From the NCBI RefSeq assembly GCF_031458325.1, contig NZ_JAVDYG010000001.1:1426001-1490000 (forward strand): a stretch of DNA of 64,000 nt, given 5' to 3'. Made by a program: the position numbers and the translations under genes. The number at the start of each line of letters is the position of its first letter. Position 1 is the first letter of the stretch. This document shows, piece by piece, positions 48,032-57,420 of this stretch. The DNA comes from Nocardioides marmoribigeumensis (GTDB lineage Bacteria; Actinomycetota; Actinomycetes; Propionibacteriales; Nocardioidaceae). The notes below the pieces were generated by a model, which worked only from the letters and a program-made list of their open reading frames with translations, searched no databases and was not told the DNA's origin.

Positions 48032-49205
48032 GCCGGGGTACGTCGACCCAGCCGGCCCCGGCGGCCGAGCGCACCATGGCGTCCAGCGCCTGGGCGGAGG
48101 CGACCGCGTCGACGAGCTGCGGTCCCTCGGCCTTGCCCGAGAGCACCGAGCGGACGAACCCCGCGAGCTCGATCACCTTGGTGTCGTCGTAGCTCATCGC
48201 GTTGCCCGCGCCCGGCTGGAAGCGACCGAGGTCGCCGGACTCCGTGCCGACGAGCACGCGCTGCGTCGGCTGGTCCACGAAGCGGTCGCCCGCGGAGAGC
48301 AGGAGCTCCCCCTGGGTGCGGAAGTCCCACGACACCAGCCCGTGCGTGCCGTGGACCTCGACCGCGTAGTGGTTCTGCTCGCCCACCGCGACCCGGCTGC
48401 ACTCCAGGCTCACCAGGACCCCCGACCGGGTGCGGGCCAGGGCGCTGACGAAGTCCTCGTTCTCCACGGTGCCGGTCGGGTCGCCGTCGCCACCCAGCGC
48501 GTGGCCGTAGGTCGCGGCACCCTCGGGCACGCGCGGCCGCTCGGAGACGAACACGGCGGTCTCGGCCACCAGGCGCTCGAGGTCGCCCAGCACGAAGCGG
48601 GTCAGGTCCACCGCGTGCGACGCGAGGTCGCCGAGGACCCCGTGACCGCCGGAGGCCAGCGTGTAGCGCCAGGTCAGCAGGGCGAGGGGGTGGGCGGCGT
48701 AGTCGCTGAGCAGCACCACGCGCGCGTGGGTCGGCGTGCCGATCGCCCCTCCGGCGACCAGGTCGCGGAGACGGGCCACCGCGGGGACGGCGCGGTAGTT
48801 GAAGCCCACCGTGCCCTGCACCCCCGCCGCGCCGACGGCGTCCGCCACGGCCTCCGCGTCGGCCGGCGAGAGGCCGACCGGCTTCTCGATCCACAGGTGC
48901 TTGCCGGCCTCGGCCACCGCCACGCCGATCTCGCGGTGCAGCGCGTTGGGCGCGGTTACCGACACCACGTCGACCCGAGGGTCGGCGAGCAGGTCGCGCC
49001 AGTCGGCGTACGCCGTCGCGAAGCCGTGCTTGCGCTGCGCACCGGCCAGCGCGGTCGGGACGCTGTCGGCGACCGCGACGAAGCGCGCGGTGACCGGAAG
49101 GTCCGGGTAGTGGTGGCGCAGGCGCGCCCAGGCGCGGACGTGCACGTCGCCCAGCCAGCCGGCACCGATGACGCCGACACCGATCTCGCGGTCGTCCTCG
49201 GACAT
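48021..49205 (-). CDS. Gfo/Idh/MocA oxidoreductase, inositol-dehydrogenase-like
   Basis: This 394-residue protein has the nucleotide-binding motif GVIGAGWLGDVHVRAW and the lysine motif IEKPVGL. In the C-terminal domain GDLASHAVDLTRFVLGD has the aspartate/histidine pattern of the family. It is longer than the two other members nearby, as are scyllo-inositol/inosose dehydrogenases and related sugar oxidoreductases. It is the last gene of the iolE-transporter operon, 22 bases after the next Gfo/Idh gene. It probably interconverts inositol isomers and inososes; which isomer cannot be told. Confidence 0.88.
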   Translation of the reverse strand: MSEDDREIGVGVIGAGWLGDVHVRAWARLRHHYPDLPVTARFVAVADSVPTALAGAQRKHGFATAYADWRDLLADPRVDVVSVTAPNALHREIGVAVAEAGKHLWIEKPVGLSPADAEAVADAVGAAGVQGTVGFNYRAVPAVARLRDLVAGGAIGTPTHARVVLLSDYAAHPLALLTWRYTLASGGHGVLGDLASHAVDLTRFVLGDLERLVAETAVFVSERPRVPEGAATYGHALGGDGDPTGTVENEDFVSALARTRSGVLVSLECSRVAVGEQNHYAVEVHGTHGLVSWDFRTQGELLLSAGDRFVDQPTQRVLVGTESGDLGRFQPGAGNAMSYDDTKVIELAGFVRSVLSGKAEGPQLVDAVASAQALDAMVRSAAGAGWVDVPRLRA

Positions 49206-49227
49206 GGGTCCTCCTCGTGAGCCGGCC

Positions 49228-50244
49228 TCAGGAGCCGGCGTAGATCTCCGGGCGCTCCCCGCGGCCGACCTCCACCCGGCCGGCCCCGCCGAGGGAGTCG
49301 ACGGCCGCGAAGGCGACCTGGTTGGCCAGGTAGCCGTCCCAGGCCGAGGGCCCGGTGGGCGCCCCGCCGCGGACCGACTCCACCCAGGAGTGGAGCTCGA
49401 CGCGGTAGGCGTCGGCGAAGCGCGCCACGAAGTCGTCGCCGACCGCGACGCCGTCCATCCGGTCGCGGCGGAACGCGACGCCGTACGGCGGGGTGAGCGA
49501 GACGGTGCCCTCGGTGCCGACGACCTCGGTGCGGACGTCGTAGCCGTAGCGGGCGTTGACCGAGACCTCGACGGTCACCACTCGACCCGCCTGGGTCTCG
49601 AGCACGGCGACCTGGACGTCCTGCAACGCGCCGTCGGGGACGCGCGGCGCGTGCACGGTCACGGCGTGGACGGGGTCGTCGAGCAGCCAGGGCACGCTGT
49701 CGAACTCGTGGATCATCGAGTTGACCAGCACGCCCGCGGAGGTCGCCGACGGGTGCGCGGCGGCGTTGCGGTGGACGCAGTGGGCCGCGCGGACCTCGCC
49801 CACGGCACCGGACAGGACGGCCTCGCGCAGCTGCAGGAAGGCGGCGTCGTAGCGGCGCATGAACCCCAGCTGGAGGAGCCGGCGCCCCGAGGCGACCTCG
49901 GCGTCGACGACCCGTCTCGCGCCGTCCATCGTCGTGGCGAGCGGCTTCTCCAGCAGGGCGGGGCGTCCGGCGGCGAGGCACGCCAGGGCGAGCTCCTCGT
50001 GGAGCGGGTCGGGGGCGGCGACGACGACCGCGTCGACGTGCCGGTGCTCGACCAGCTCCTCGGCCGACCCGAGGGTGAGGGCGCGGACCTCGCCGGCGAC
50101 CTGCCGGGCGCGCTCGAGGTCGGCGTCGAAGACGGCGGTGACCTCCGCGCCGGGCACCCACCGCGCCAGCGTCTGCACGTGGAAGGTGCCCATCGCGCCG
50201 GTGCCGACGACCCCGATGCGCACGGGCCGATGAGTCTCAGGCAC
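49228..50244 (-). CDS. Gfo/Idh/MocA oxidoreductase, probable inositol 2-dehydrogenase
   Basis: This 338-residue enzyme shows [16 protein letters not shown], the lysine motif LEKPLAT and [12 protein letters not shown], whose His-x-x-Asp is the catalytic pattern of inositol dehydrogenases. It also has FMRRYDAAF, typical of IolG proteins. GTG 50244 overlaps the ATPase stop by eight bases and fits family length. It shares about the same architecture with iolG at 55600 but is diverged, so the two may handle different inositol stereoisomers or methyl-inositols. Confidence 0.88.
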   Translation of the reverse strand: MPETHRPVRIGVVGTGAMGTFHVQTLARWVPGAEVTAVFDADLERARQVAGEVRALTLGSAEELVEHRHVDAVVVAAPDPLHEELALACLAAGRPALLEKPLATTMDGARRVVDAEVASGRRLLQLGFMRRYDAAFLQLREAVLSGAVGEVRAAHCVHRNAAAHPSATSAGVLVNSMIHEFDSVPWLLDDPVHAVTVHAPRVPDGALQDVQVAVLETQAGRVVTVEVSVNARYGYDVRTEVVGTEGTVSLTPPYGVAFRRDRMDGVAVGDDFVARFADAYRVELHSWVESVRGGAPTGPSAWDGYLANQVAFAAVDSLGGAGRVEVGRGERPEIYAGS

Positions 50245-51175
50245 TGCCGCCCGCCCCCCGCGCGTCGGGGTGGTCGGTGTGCAGCGTGCCCGCGACCTCG
50301 TCCTGCAGCGAGCGCGCGACGTCGGAGTCGGGCATCTCGCGCGCCAGCTCGTGACCGAGCGCCTCGAGCTCGGCACCGCCGGCCATCATCTGGACCAGCT
50401 CGTCGAGCGGCAGCTCGGCCTTGGGGAAGTTGCCGATGCTGCGACCGCGGCGCAGCAGCATGAACCGGTCGCCCACGGGATAGGCGTGGTGCGGGTTGTG
50501 GGTGATGAAGATGACGCCGAGGCCGCGGTCGCGCGCCTTGGCGATGTACTTCAGCACGACCCCGGACTGGCGCACGCCGAGCGCGGCGGTGGGCTCGTCG
50601 AGGATGAGCACGCGCGCGCCGAAGTACACCGCGCGGGCGATGGCGACGCACTGGCGCTCACCGCCGGAGAGCGTGCCGATCGGCTGGTCCACGTCGCGCA
50701 GGTCGATGCCCATCGCGGCCAGCTCGGCCTTGGTGATGCGCTTCATCTCCTCGACGTCGAGCCGCTTGAGGGGACCGAACCCCTTGGTGATCTCGGAGCC
50801 GAGGAAGAAGTTGCGCCACACCGGCATGAGCGGGACGACCGCGAGGTCCTGGTAGACGGTCGCGATGCCCAGGGCGAGGGCGTCGCGCGGCGAGGCGAAC
50901 TTGCGGTCCTCCCCGTCGACGACCAGGTGACCGTCGCTGTGCGCGTGGGCGCCCGCGAGGATCTTGATGAAGGTCGACTTGCCCGCGCCGTTGTCGCCCA
51001 GGACGCACGTCACCTCCCCCGCGTTGACGGTCGTGCTCACCTCGCGCAGCGCGATGACCGAGCCGTAGCGCTTGCCGATGTCGCGGACCTCGATGAGGGT
51101 CGAGCCCTTGGCGGGTGACTCGATCACGCGGCCCGCGGCCTCGACGGCGTCGGCGTTCTCGTTGGTGGTGCTCAT
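50237..51175 (-). CDS. ABC transporter ATP-binding protein (sugar/inositol importer)
   Basis: This 312-residue protein has one complete nucleotide-binding domain: Walker [10 protein letters not shown], signature LSGGERQ, Walker [13 protein letters not shown] and switch His in FITHNPHHA. RbsA/MglA-type ATPases normally have two fused domains of about 500 residues; this one has a single domain with an acidic C-terminal tail, like the FrcA/single-domain CUT2 class, and presumably works as a homodimer. It overlaps the permease stop by ATGA. Function in inositol import follows from position between permease, binding protein and inositol dehydrogenase genes. Confidence 0.92.
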   Translation of the reverse strand: MSTTNENADAVEAAGRVIESPAKGSTLIEVRDIGKRYGSVIALREVSTTVNAGEVTCVLGDNGAGKSTFIKILAGAHAHSDGHLVVDGEDRKFASPRDALALGIATVYQDLAVVPLMPVWRNFFLGSEITKGFGPLKRLDVEEMKRITKAELAAMGIDLRDVDQPIGTLSGGERQCVAIARAVYFGARVLILDEPTAALGVRQSGVVLKYIAKARDRGLGVIFITHNPHHAYPVGDRFMLLRRGRSIGNFPKAELPLDELVQMMAGGAELEALGHELAREMPDSDVARSLQDEVAGTLHTDHPDARGAGGSA

Positions 51176-52287
51176 CGGATCGACTCCGCTCGTGCCTTGA
51201 CCCAGTTGTTGACGAGGACGGCGCCGAGCAGCATCACGCCGAGGAAGGCGTAGAGCCAGTCGCTGTCCCAGCCGCTGTAGACGATGCCCTGGCCGACCAT
51301 GCCGTAGATCAGCGCGCCCAGGGCGGCGCCGATCGCGGAGCCGTAGCCGCCGGTGAGGAGGCACCCGCCGACGACGGCGCAGATGATGTAGACGAACTCC
51401 TGGCCGACACCGGTGGTCGACTGGGCGGTCGTGGTCTTGAACAGGCTGAGCATCCCGACCAGCCAGCCGGCGAACGCCGTGGTCATGAAGAGCCCGATCT
51501 TGGTCTTGAAGACCGGTACGCCGACCTGGCGCGAGCTGACCTGGGCTCCGCCGACGGCGAAGATCCAGTTGCCGGGGCGCGTGCGCTGCAGGACCCAGGT
51601 GGCGACGATGACCACGACGATCGCCCAGAACGTCGCGGAGTAGAGCGTGAGGTAGGGCGACTGGTCGTTGGGCACCCAGGGCAGCCAGCCGAGGTCGATC
51701 TGCAGCTTGGCGCCGAAGATCTGGGCGCCCGCGTCGTAGCCGTCGGCGGCCTGGAAGTTGACCACCGAGACCTGGTTGATGATCAGCTTGGTGACCGCCA
51801 GGTCGACACCGCGGAGGACGAAGAAGGTGCCGAGGGTGACGATGAAGCTCGGCAGGCCGGTCTTCATCACCAGGACGCCGTTGACGAACCCGAGAGCGAG
51901 GGCAAGGACGAGGGCGGTCAGGATCGACAGCCAGACGTTGAGGCCCCAGTGGGTCATCATGATGCCGGTGACCAGGCCGGTGAAGCCGGTCATCGCGCCG
52001 GCGGAGAGGTCGAACTCGCCGCCGATCATCAGCAGGGCGACGGCCACGGCCATGATCGCGAACGACGAGGACGTGAAGATCCACGTGCTCGCGCCGGCCG
52101 GCACGGCGAACGCGCTGGTCGAGAACGCGAAGTAGCAGAAGATGATGACGGCCGCGACGGCGGCGCCGACGGCCGGGCGCCGCAGGACCGCGGCCAGACG
52201 GGCGTGGCTGCCGACCCGCTCGTCCGAGGGCGCGGCCGGGGCGTCGGGTCCCGTGCCCGGTGAGGCCGGGGTGGTCGTGGTGCTCAT
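51172..52287 (-). CDS. ABC transporter permease (RbsC-like, CUT2 family)
   Basis: This 371-residue protein has about ten membrane helices, starting after a hydrophilic 30-residue N-terminus. The CUT2-family signatures [20 protein letters not shown] and [21 protein letters not shown] are clear, as is the coupling-loop region before the second. It would form the membrane channel with the ATPase downstream and the lipoprotein at 52353. It shares ATGA with the ATPase start and lies 65 bases after the binding-protein gene. Ribose and inositol permeases are similar, so the inositol role is from context. Confidence 0.93.
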   Translation of the reverse strand: MSTTTTPASPGTGPDAPAAPSDERVGSHARLAAVLRRPAVGAAVAAVIIFCYFAFSTSAFAVPAGASTWIFTSSSFAIMAVAVALLMIGGEFDLSAGAMTGFTGLVTGIMMTHWGLNVWLSILTALVLALALGFVNGVLVMKTGLPSFIVTLGTFFVLRGVDLAVTKLIINQVSVVNFQAADGYDAGAQIFGAKLQIDLGWLPWVPNDQSPYLTLYSATFWAIVVVIVATWVLQRTRPGNWIFAVGGAQVSSRQVGVPVFKTKIGLFMTTAFAGWLVGMLSLFKTTTAQSTTGVGQEFVYIICAVVGGCLLTGGYGSAIGAALGALIYGMVGQGIVYSGWDSDWLYAFLGVMLLGAVLVNNWVKARAESIR

Positions 52288-52352
52288 GGGTGGCTCCTCC
52301 TCAAGGTGCCGGGCCGGGGCCCGCTCCGAGACGGAGCGGGCCCCGGTCGGGG

Positions 52353-53345
52353 TCAGCGAGTGCCGTTCTGGGCGAACTTCAAGACGTCGTCCGCGTTGTC
52401 CTTGGTGATGAACGCAGGACCGGAGTAGACCGGCTGCCCACCGCCGATGTCGTTGCCGTTGAGCGCCTTGAGGTAGATCCCGGTGACACCCAGGTAGCCC
52501 TGGACGTAGGGCTGCTGGTCGACGGCGAAGAGGATCTTGCCGGACTTGACGTTGGACACCACGTCGGCGTTGACGTCGAAGGTGCCGATGGTGATCTTCT
52601 TGCCGACCGCGTCGACGGCCTTGACCGCCTGGCCGGACATGTCGCCGCCGAGGGCCAGGATGCCGTCGATCGAGCCGTCGGCCTGCAGCTTGGACTCGAT
52701 GGTGGCCTCCGACCCGGCGAGGTCGGTGTTGTCGGTCTGCAGGTTGGTCATCGTGCCGGAGAACTTCGACTTGGCACCGGCGCAGCGCTGCTCGAGGCCG
52801 GTGTTGCCCGCCTCCTGGATCACGCAGAGCACGTTCTTGAGCCCGGCCGAGCTGAGCTTCTCGCCCGCCGCCTCACCGGCCAGGGTCTCGCTCTGGCCGA
52901 CGTGGGTGATCGCGCCGAAGTCCTTCCACTGGTCGATGCCGGAGTTGATCGTGATGACCGGGATGCCGGACTTGATCGCCGACTCGATGCTCGCCTTGAG
53001 GCCGTCGGGGTTGGCCATGGAGACCACCAGACCGTCGGTGCCGGCGGCGACCGCGTTGTCGATCAGGGTGGCCTGCTTCCCGACGTCGGGGTCGCTCTGG
53101 TATTTCAGGTCGACGCCCTCGTCCTTGCCCGCCTGCACCGCTCCGGCCTTGACGACGTCCCAGAAGGAGTCGCCGGGCGCGCCGTGGGTGATCACGTCGA
53201 TGCGGATGTCCTTGGACGAGCCCGTGTTGGAGCTGGTGTCCTTGGTCTTGTTGCTGTCCGCGTTGTCGTCGTTCGCCGTGGTGCAGCCGGTGAGCACGAG
53301 CGCTCCGGCAGCCAGTCCGAAGGCGAGTGCCCGTCGGATGTTCAT
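52353..53345 (-). CDS. Sugar/inositol-binding lipoprotein of ABC transporter
   Basis: This 330-residue protein has a lipoprotein signal peptide (basic NIRR, hydrophobic core, lipobox LTGC with Cys at residue 21) and then an acidic Asn/Asp/Ser/Lys linker. The mature part is a Peripla_BP_4 fold like ribose- and inositol-binding proteins (DVITHGAPGDSFWDVVKAGA, DGLVVSMANPDGLKASI, GTFDVNADVVSNVKSGKI). It is tethered outside the membrane and delivers substrate to the permease. AGGAGG precedes its ATG at 53345, a strong site that suits the high level such proteins need. Confidence 0.94.
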   Translation of the reverse strand: MNIRRALAFGLAAGALVLTGCTTANDDNADSNKTKDTSSNTGSSKDIRIDVITHGAPGDSFWDVVKAGAVQAGKDEGVDLKYQSDPDVGKQATLIDNAVAAGTDGLVVSMANPDGLKASIESAIKSGIPVITINSGIDQWKDFGAITHVGQSETLAGEAAGEKLSSAGLKNVLCVIQEAGNTGLEQRCAGAKSKFSGTMTNLQTDNTDLAGSEATIESKLQADGSIDGILALGGDMSGQAVKAVDAVGKKITIGTFDVNADVVSNVKSGKILFAVDQQPYVQGYLGVTGIYLKALNGNDIGGGQPVYSGPAFITKDNADDVLKFAQNGTR

Positions 53346-53436
53346 GCGTTTCCTCCTTGGTCGACCGCGCTGGGCGCGGGCTGCCGGCAAGAGTGCCGGG
53401 AATCGGGAGCCACCGGTCGGCGGCGTGTGGTCACCA

Positions 53437-54363
53437 TCACAGGGCAGGCACCGAGTCCGCGACGGGTGCCACGCCGAGCAGGTAGTCGATGCTGCGGCGG
53501 ACGTCGGAGCCGGGGCCCTCGCCCTCGGGGGCGCCGTGGAGCTTCACGTCCTGCTCGAGGACGTACCAGCCCTGGTAGCCGTGGGCCTCCAGCGTGCGGA
53601 CCATCGCCGCGACGTCCACGTCGCCGTGACCCAGGGGCCGGAACATGCCGGCGTCGACGGCCTCACCGAAGGTGAGCTCGCCGGCGATGACCTGCTCGGC
53701 CTTCGCCCGGTCGACGTCCTTGAGGTGGACGTGCACCACCCGCTCCGGGTGGGCAGCGGTGATCGCGACCGGGTCGCCGCCCCCGACGAGGAGGTGGCCG
53801 GTGTCGACGCAGAGGCCGATGGCGGAGGAGCCGAGGACGCGTTCGGTCTCCTGGCCGGTCTCGACCATCGTGCCGACGTGCGGGTGCAGGCAGGCGATGA
53901 CCCCCCGGCTCGCGGCGTGCTCGCCGATCCGGTCGAGGTTGCCGAGCAGCGTGGCCCAGCCCTCGTCGTCGAGGGCCGGCCGCTCGTCGTAGCCGTCGGC
54001 GCCGGTGGCCGCGGCCAGGACCACCACGCCCGCCCCGGTGGCCAGGCAGGTGTCGATGAAGGCGTCGACCTCGGGGATCGGGTCGTGCTCCGGGTCGTGC
54101 AGGACGACGGGCAGGAAGCCGCCGACGGCCTGCAGGTCGAACCGCTCGAGCCTCGCCGCGGTCGCCGACGGCTCGTCACCGAGGAAGCCGGCCGGGCCGA
54201 ACTCGGTGGCGGCGAGGCCGAGGTCACGCATCTCGCCCAGCACGCGCTCGGGGTCGAGCTGCAGGCCCCAACCGGGGACCTCGCACACCCCCCACGAGAT
54301 CGGCGCTCCGGCGACCCGGCGGTGGACAGGGAGGTGGGACGTGGCGTGGGTGACAGAGGTCAT
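53437..54363 (-). CDS. iolE: Inosose dehydratase
   Basis: This 308-residue TIM-barrel enzyme of the xylose-isomerase-like superfamily removes water from 2-keto-myo-inositol (scyllo-inosose). Typical features are APISWGVCEVPGWG near the N-terminus, then LAATEFGPAGFL, LHPHVGTMVET, CVDTGHL, VHVHLKDV and the terminal YVLEQDV, which together supply metal ligands. ATG 54363 is supported by a leaderless promoter: TTGACG and GAGAAT 18 bases apart, ending seven bases before the ATG. It heads the operon that continues to the transporter, 91 bases away, and the two dehydrogenases. Confidence 0.92.
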   Translation of the reverse strand: MTSVTHATSHLPVHRRVAGAPISWGVCEVPGWGLQLDPERVLGEMRDLGLAATEFGPAGFLGDEPSATAARLERFDLQAVGGFLPVVLHDPEHDPIPEVDAFIDTCLATGAGVVVLAAATGADGYDERPALDDEGWATLLGNLDRIGEHAASRGVIACLHPHVGTMVETGQETERVLGSSAIGLCVDTGHLLVGGGDPVAITAAHPERVVHVHLKDVDRAKAEQVIAGELTFGEAVDAGMFRPLGHGDVDVAAMVRTLEAHGYQGWYVLEQDVKLHGAPEGEGPGSDVRRSIDYLLGVAPVADSVPAL

Positions 54364-54370
54364 GAAGGGG

Positions 54371-54415
54371 ATTCTCGACACACCCGGCGCGGTACGTCAA
54401 TAGTTTGTCCTGACA
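54371..54415 (-). promoter_or_regulatory. iolE promoter with IolR-type operator
   Basis: Minus-strand -35 TTGACG (complement of 54395-54400) and -10 GAGAAT (complement of 54371-54376) are 18 bases apart. TGTCCTGACA (54406-54415, plus strand), a full match to KGWCHTRACA as I recall it, sits five bases upstream of the -35. A LacI palindrome is at 54463-54476. Confidence 0.7.
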
Positions 54416-54462
54416 TTCTGACCTGGTGATGGACGCGAGCGGCCCCGTGCCCTCGCGGCGGC

Positions 54463-54476
54463 CTAGATCGATCTAG
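54463..54476. promoter_or_regulatory. LacI-type operator CTAGATCGATCTAG, copy 1
   Basis: This exact 14-bp palindrome is identical to those at 55512 and 55563. It lies between the end of the LacI gene and the iolE promoter, about 62 bases upstream of the iolE -35. It could add LacI control to iolE or loop to the other copies about 1.05 kb away. Confidence 0.7.
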
Positions 54477-54481
54477 CCCAT

Positions 54482-55501
54482 TCAGGCGACCGCGGCGGTC
54501 GTCGACCGCGGCACCAGGGCGGGCGGCACGACGATCTCGCGGCCCACCCGGCTCGGGTCGTCCACGCGCTCCAGGGCCAGCCCGAGGGCGTCCTGGGCGA
54601 GGCGCGAGGCGTCCTGGCGCACGGTGGTCAGGTCGACCGACGACAGCGCGGCCACCCGGCTGTCGTCGTAGCCCACCACCGAGAGGTCCTGCGGCACCCG
54701 CGAACCGGCGCCGCGGAGGGCAGCGAGCAGGCCCACGGCACAGTGGTCGTTGAACGCGACCACCGCGGTCGGTCGCCGTCGGCGGGGGATGCGCAGCAGC
54801 TGCTCGGCTGACCGCTCCCCCGCGGTCTCGTCCGGACCACCGTCGAGGGCGTGGACCGCGCTCGCCAGCCCCGCCGCCTCCATCGCCTGCTGGTAGCCGC
54901 GTCGCCGTTCGGCCGCACCCGGGGCGTCCCTGCCGTCCGCGTGGGCGATGCGCCGGTGACCGAGGGCGACGAGGTGGTCGACCGCGAGCCGGGCACCGGC
55001 CACGTCGTCGGTGCGGACCACGTCGTACGCCGGGCCGGCCGCCCGCCGCGCCACGCGCCGGGCCGCCACCACCAGCGGCACCTGGTCCGCCACGGCCTCG
55101 AGCTCCTTGCGCGCCAGGGCCGGACCGAGCAGCACGAGCGCCTCGCACCGCTGCTCCAGCAGGCTGTGCACCGCCTCGGCCTCGGAGCGCGAGGGGGCGG
55201 TCGCCCCGAGGGCCAGGTCCCAGCCACGCTGTCCGGCCTCGGCGTAGAGGGCCTCGACCAGCCCGCCGTGGAACTCGTCGCGCAGGCCGAACACCACCCC
55301 CACGGTGTGGCTGCGTCCACGGCCCAGCAACCGGGCCCGGTGGTCGGGCCGGTAGCCCAGCTCCTCGGCGGCGCGGAGGACGCGGGCACGGCTGTCCGCG
55401 CTCGCCCCGGGCGCGCCCCGGAACACGATCGACACCAGCGCCCTGGACACCCCGGCGCGCTGTGCCACGTCGGCCATCGTCGGTGAGGGTCGCTCGTCCA
55501 T
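54482..55501 (-). CDS. LacI-family transcriptional regulator
   Basis: This 339-residue repressor has an N-terminal LacI helix-turn-helix (MADVAQRAGVSRALVSIVFRG, residues 9-29, hinge to 60) and a periplasmic-binding-protein-like sensor domain. Conserved sensor parts include RTDDVAGARLAVDHLVALGHRRIAH and VVGYDDSRVAALSSVDLTTV. A -10 TAGACT (complement of 55509-55514) lies seven bases before its ATG, giving a leaderless message, and the palindrome CTAGATCGATCTAG overlaps that -10, so autorepression is likely. It is divergent to iolG. Ligand unknown; an inositol or a breakdown product is expected. Confidence 0.93.
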   Translation of the reverse strand: MDERPSPTMADVAQRAGVSRALVSIVFRGAPGASADSRARVLRAAEELGYRPDHRARLLGRGRSHTVGVVFGLRDEFHGGLVEALYAEAGQRGWDLALGATAPSRSEAEAVHSLLEQRCEALVLLGPALARKELEAVADQVPLVVAARRVARRAAGPAYDVVRTDDVAGARLAVDHLVALGHRRIAHADGRDAPGAAERRRGYQQAMEAAGLASAVHALDGGPDETAGERSAEQLLRIPRRRRPTAVVAFNDHCAVGLLAALRGAGSRVPQDLSVVGYDDSRVAALSSVDLTTVRQDASRLAQDALGLALERVDDPSRVGREIVVPPALVPRSTTAAVA

Positions 55502-55511
55502 GCGTCGCAGT

Positions 55512-55525
55512 CTAGATCGATCTAG
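55512..55525. promoter_or_regulatory. LacI-type operator CTAGATCGATCTAG, copy 2
   Basis: This palindrome overlaps the leaderless -10 of the LacI gene. The centre-to-centre distance to copy 3 is 51 bases, about five helical turns, so two bound dimers would lie on the same DNA face. Confidence 0.85.
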
Positions 55526-55558
55526 TCATCGACCTTGACCGTCACGCTCCGCGTCCCT

Positions 55559-55576
55559 CAGGCTAGATCGATCTAG
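55559..55576 (+). promoter_or_regulatory. iolG promoter -10 with LacI operator copy 3
   Basis: TTGACC (55535-55540) and CAGGCT (55559-55564) form a -35/-10 pair with an 18-base spacer. CTAGATCGATCTAG at 55563-55576 begins inside the -10 and covers the expected transcription start, the classic repressor position. Confidence 0.75.
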
Positions 55577-55599
55577 TCCCCGATCGCACAGGACCGCTC

Positions 55600-56631
55600 A
55601 TGCACCAGCTCTCCCCCGCCACCGCCGACCCCGTCCGCGTCGGGATCGTCGGCACGGGCCGGATCGGCACCTCCCACGCCACCCTCCTCCGCACGCAGGT
55701 GCCCGGTGCCCGTCTCGTCGCGGTCGCCGACGCCTTCCCCGACTCCGCGCGCGCGCTGGGCGACCGGCTCGGCGTCCGCGCCGCCGGGTCGCCCGAGGCG
55801 CTGTTCGGCGACGCCGAGGTCGAGGCAGTGGTGGTCGCCGCCAGCTCCACCGCACACGCCGACCTGGTGACGGCGGCGGCCGCGGCCGGCAAGGCGGTCT
55901 TCTGCGAGAAGCCCGCGGGCATGACGCTGGAGGAGGTCGACCGCGGCATCGAGGCCTGTCGCGCGGCCGGCGTGCCGTTCCAGGTCGGCTTCAACCGCCG
56001 CTTCGCCCCGGAGTTCGCGCACGCCCGTCGGCTGGTCGACGAGGGGGTCCTCGGCACTCCGCAGCTGCTGCGCTCGCTGACCCGCGACCCCGGCCTCGCC
56101 GATCCCGGCGCAGTCCCGCCCTGGACGATCTTCACCCAGACGCTGATCCACGACTTCGACACGTTGCTCTGGCTCAACCCCGGCGCCCGGCCGGTCACCG
56201 TCCACGCGACCGCGGACGCCCTGGTCGCACCCGACTTCAAGGACGCCGGCCTGCTCGACACCGCGGTCGTGGTCGTGACCTTCGACAACGGGGCCCTCGC
56301 GACGGCGGAGGCGAGCTTCTCCGCGGCGTACGGCTATGACGTGCGGGGCGAGGTCTTCGGCTCACGCGGCATGGTCACGATGGGTGACGGCGCGACCTCG
56401 AGCCTGCGTCTGCACGACGCGTCCGGCCGCCACGCGACCACGGCGCGCGGCGACGTCGAGCTGCTGTCGCACGCGTACGCCGGCGAGCTCACCGCCTTCG
56501 TCGAGGCGGTCCGCGCCGGCACCCCGGTCGTGGTCGGCGGCGAGGACGCGCGGCGGGCGCTGCGCGTCGCGCTGGCCTGCATCGAGTCGATGCGGACCGG
56601 GACGACCGTCCGCCTGGGCGAGGAGGGCTGA
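55600..56631 (+). CDS. iolG: Inositol 2-dehydrogenase
   Basis: This 343-residue Gfo/Idh/MocA enzyme should oxidise myo-inositol to scyllo-inosose with NAD. Signatures are VGIVGTGRIGTSHATLL, the lysine motif CEKPAGM, GFNRRFAPEF and LIHDFDTLLWL with the catalytic Asp/His pattern. ATG 55600 gives the usual N-terminal extension of ten residues. It is the first gene after the LacI-controlled promoter and is followed after three bases by the TIM-barrel gene. Of the four family members in the window it looks closest to classical IolG. Confidence 0.9.
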   Translation: MHQLSPATADPVRVGIVGTGRIGTSHATLLRTQVPGARLVAVADAFPDSARALGDRLGVRAAGSPEALFGDAEVEAVVVAASSTAHADLVTAAAAAGKAVFCEKPAGMTLEEVDRGIEACRAAGVPFQVGFNRRFAPEFAHARRLVDEGVLGTPQLLRSLTRDPGLADPGAVPPWTIFTQTLIHDFDTLLWLNPGARPVTVHATADALVAPDFKDAGLLDTAVVVVTFDNGALATAEASFSAAYGYDVRGEVFGSRGMVTMGDGATSSLRLHDASGRHATTARGDVELLSHAYAGELTAFVEAVRAGTPVVVGGEDARRALRVALACIESMRTGTTVRLGEEG

Positions 56632-56634
56632 GGC

Positions 56635-57417
56635 ATGGCGTTCACGCTGGCGGTCTGCGCCGAGATGGTGCACACCGACCTCCCGTTCCTCGAGCGGGTC
56701 GAGCGGATCCACGACCGGGGCTTCGCCGTCGAGCTCTGGGACTGGACCACCAAGGACCTGCCCGCACTGGCACGCACGGGCGCGCGCTTCACGTCGATGA
56801 CCGGCTACGTCGAGGGCGAGCTCGTCGACCCCGGCGGCGCCGAGGCGCTCCTGCGCACCGCCGAGGACTCGATCGTGGCCTCCCGCGAGCTCGGCACCCC
56901 CAACCTCAACCTCCACGGCACGGGCCTGGACGGGCGCGGGCTGCCGGTGAGACCGGTCCACGTGGTGACCGGCGACATGTGGCTGGCCGCCGTGCGGACC
57001 CTGACCCGCGTGGCCGAGCTCGGCGAGCGTCACGACGTCGTGTTCTGCCTGGAGAACCTCAACCTGCCCGTCGACCACCCCGGCACGCCGTTCGCCCTCG
57101 CCGCGGACACGCACGCGCTGGTCGCGGCCGTCGACAGCCCCCACCTGCGGATGAACCTCGACCTCTACCACGCGCAGATCGGCGAGGGGAACCTGATCGA
57201 GCGGGTGCGGGCGAGCGCGCCGTACCTCGGCGAGGTGCAGGTCGCCGACGTGCCCGGCCGGCGGGAGCCGGGGACCGGCGAGATCCGCTGGGCGGCCGTC
57301 GCACAGGCGCTGCACGACACGGGCTACCGCGGCGTGGTGGGGCTGGAGGCCTGGGCGTCGGGGGACAGCGACCTGGCCCTGGAGCGCTTCCGCGACGCCT
57401 TCTCCGTCGACGAGTGA
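56635..57417 (+). CDS. Hydroxypyruvate-isomerase-like TIM-barrel protein
   Basis: This 260-residue protein belongs to the xylose isomerase-like/Hyi superfamily. Metal-ligand segments are seen in VFCLENLNLPVDHPG (Glu), LRMNLDLYHAQIGEGNL (Asp, His) and VGLEAWASGD (Glu). In iol clusters such proteins (IolH/IolI types) isomerise inososes or ketoses; hydroxypyruvate isomerase is an alternative. It is co-transcribed with iolG (three-base gap). Its end is three bases from the convergent SDR gene. I cannot choose between inosose isomerase and hydroxypyruvate isomerase. Confidence 0.85.
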   Translation: MAFTLAVCAEMVHTDLPFLERVERIHDRGFAVELWDWTTKDLPALARTGARFTSMTGYVEGELVDPGGAEALLRTAEDSIVASRELGTPNLNLHGTGLDGRGLPVRPVHVVTGDMWLAAVRTLTRVAELGERHDVVFCLENLNLPVDHPGTPFALAADTHALVAAVDSPHLRMNLDLYHAQIGEGNLIERVRASAPYLGEVQVADVPGRREPGTGEIRWAAVAQALHDTGYRGVVGLEAWASGDSDLALERFRDAFSVDE

Positions 57418-57420
57418 GCC

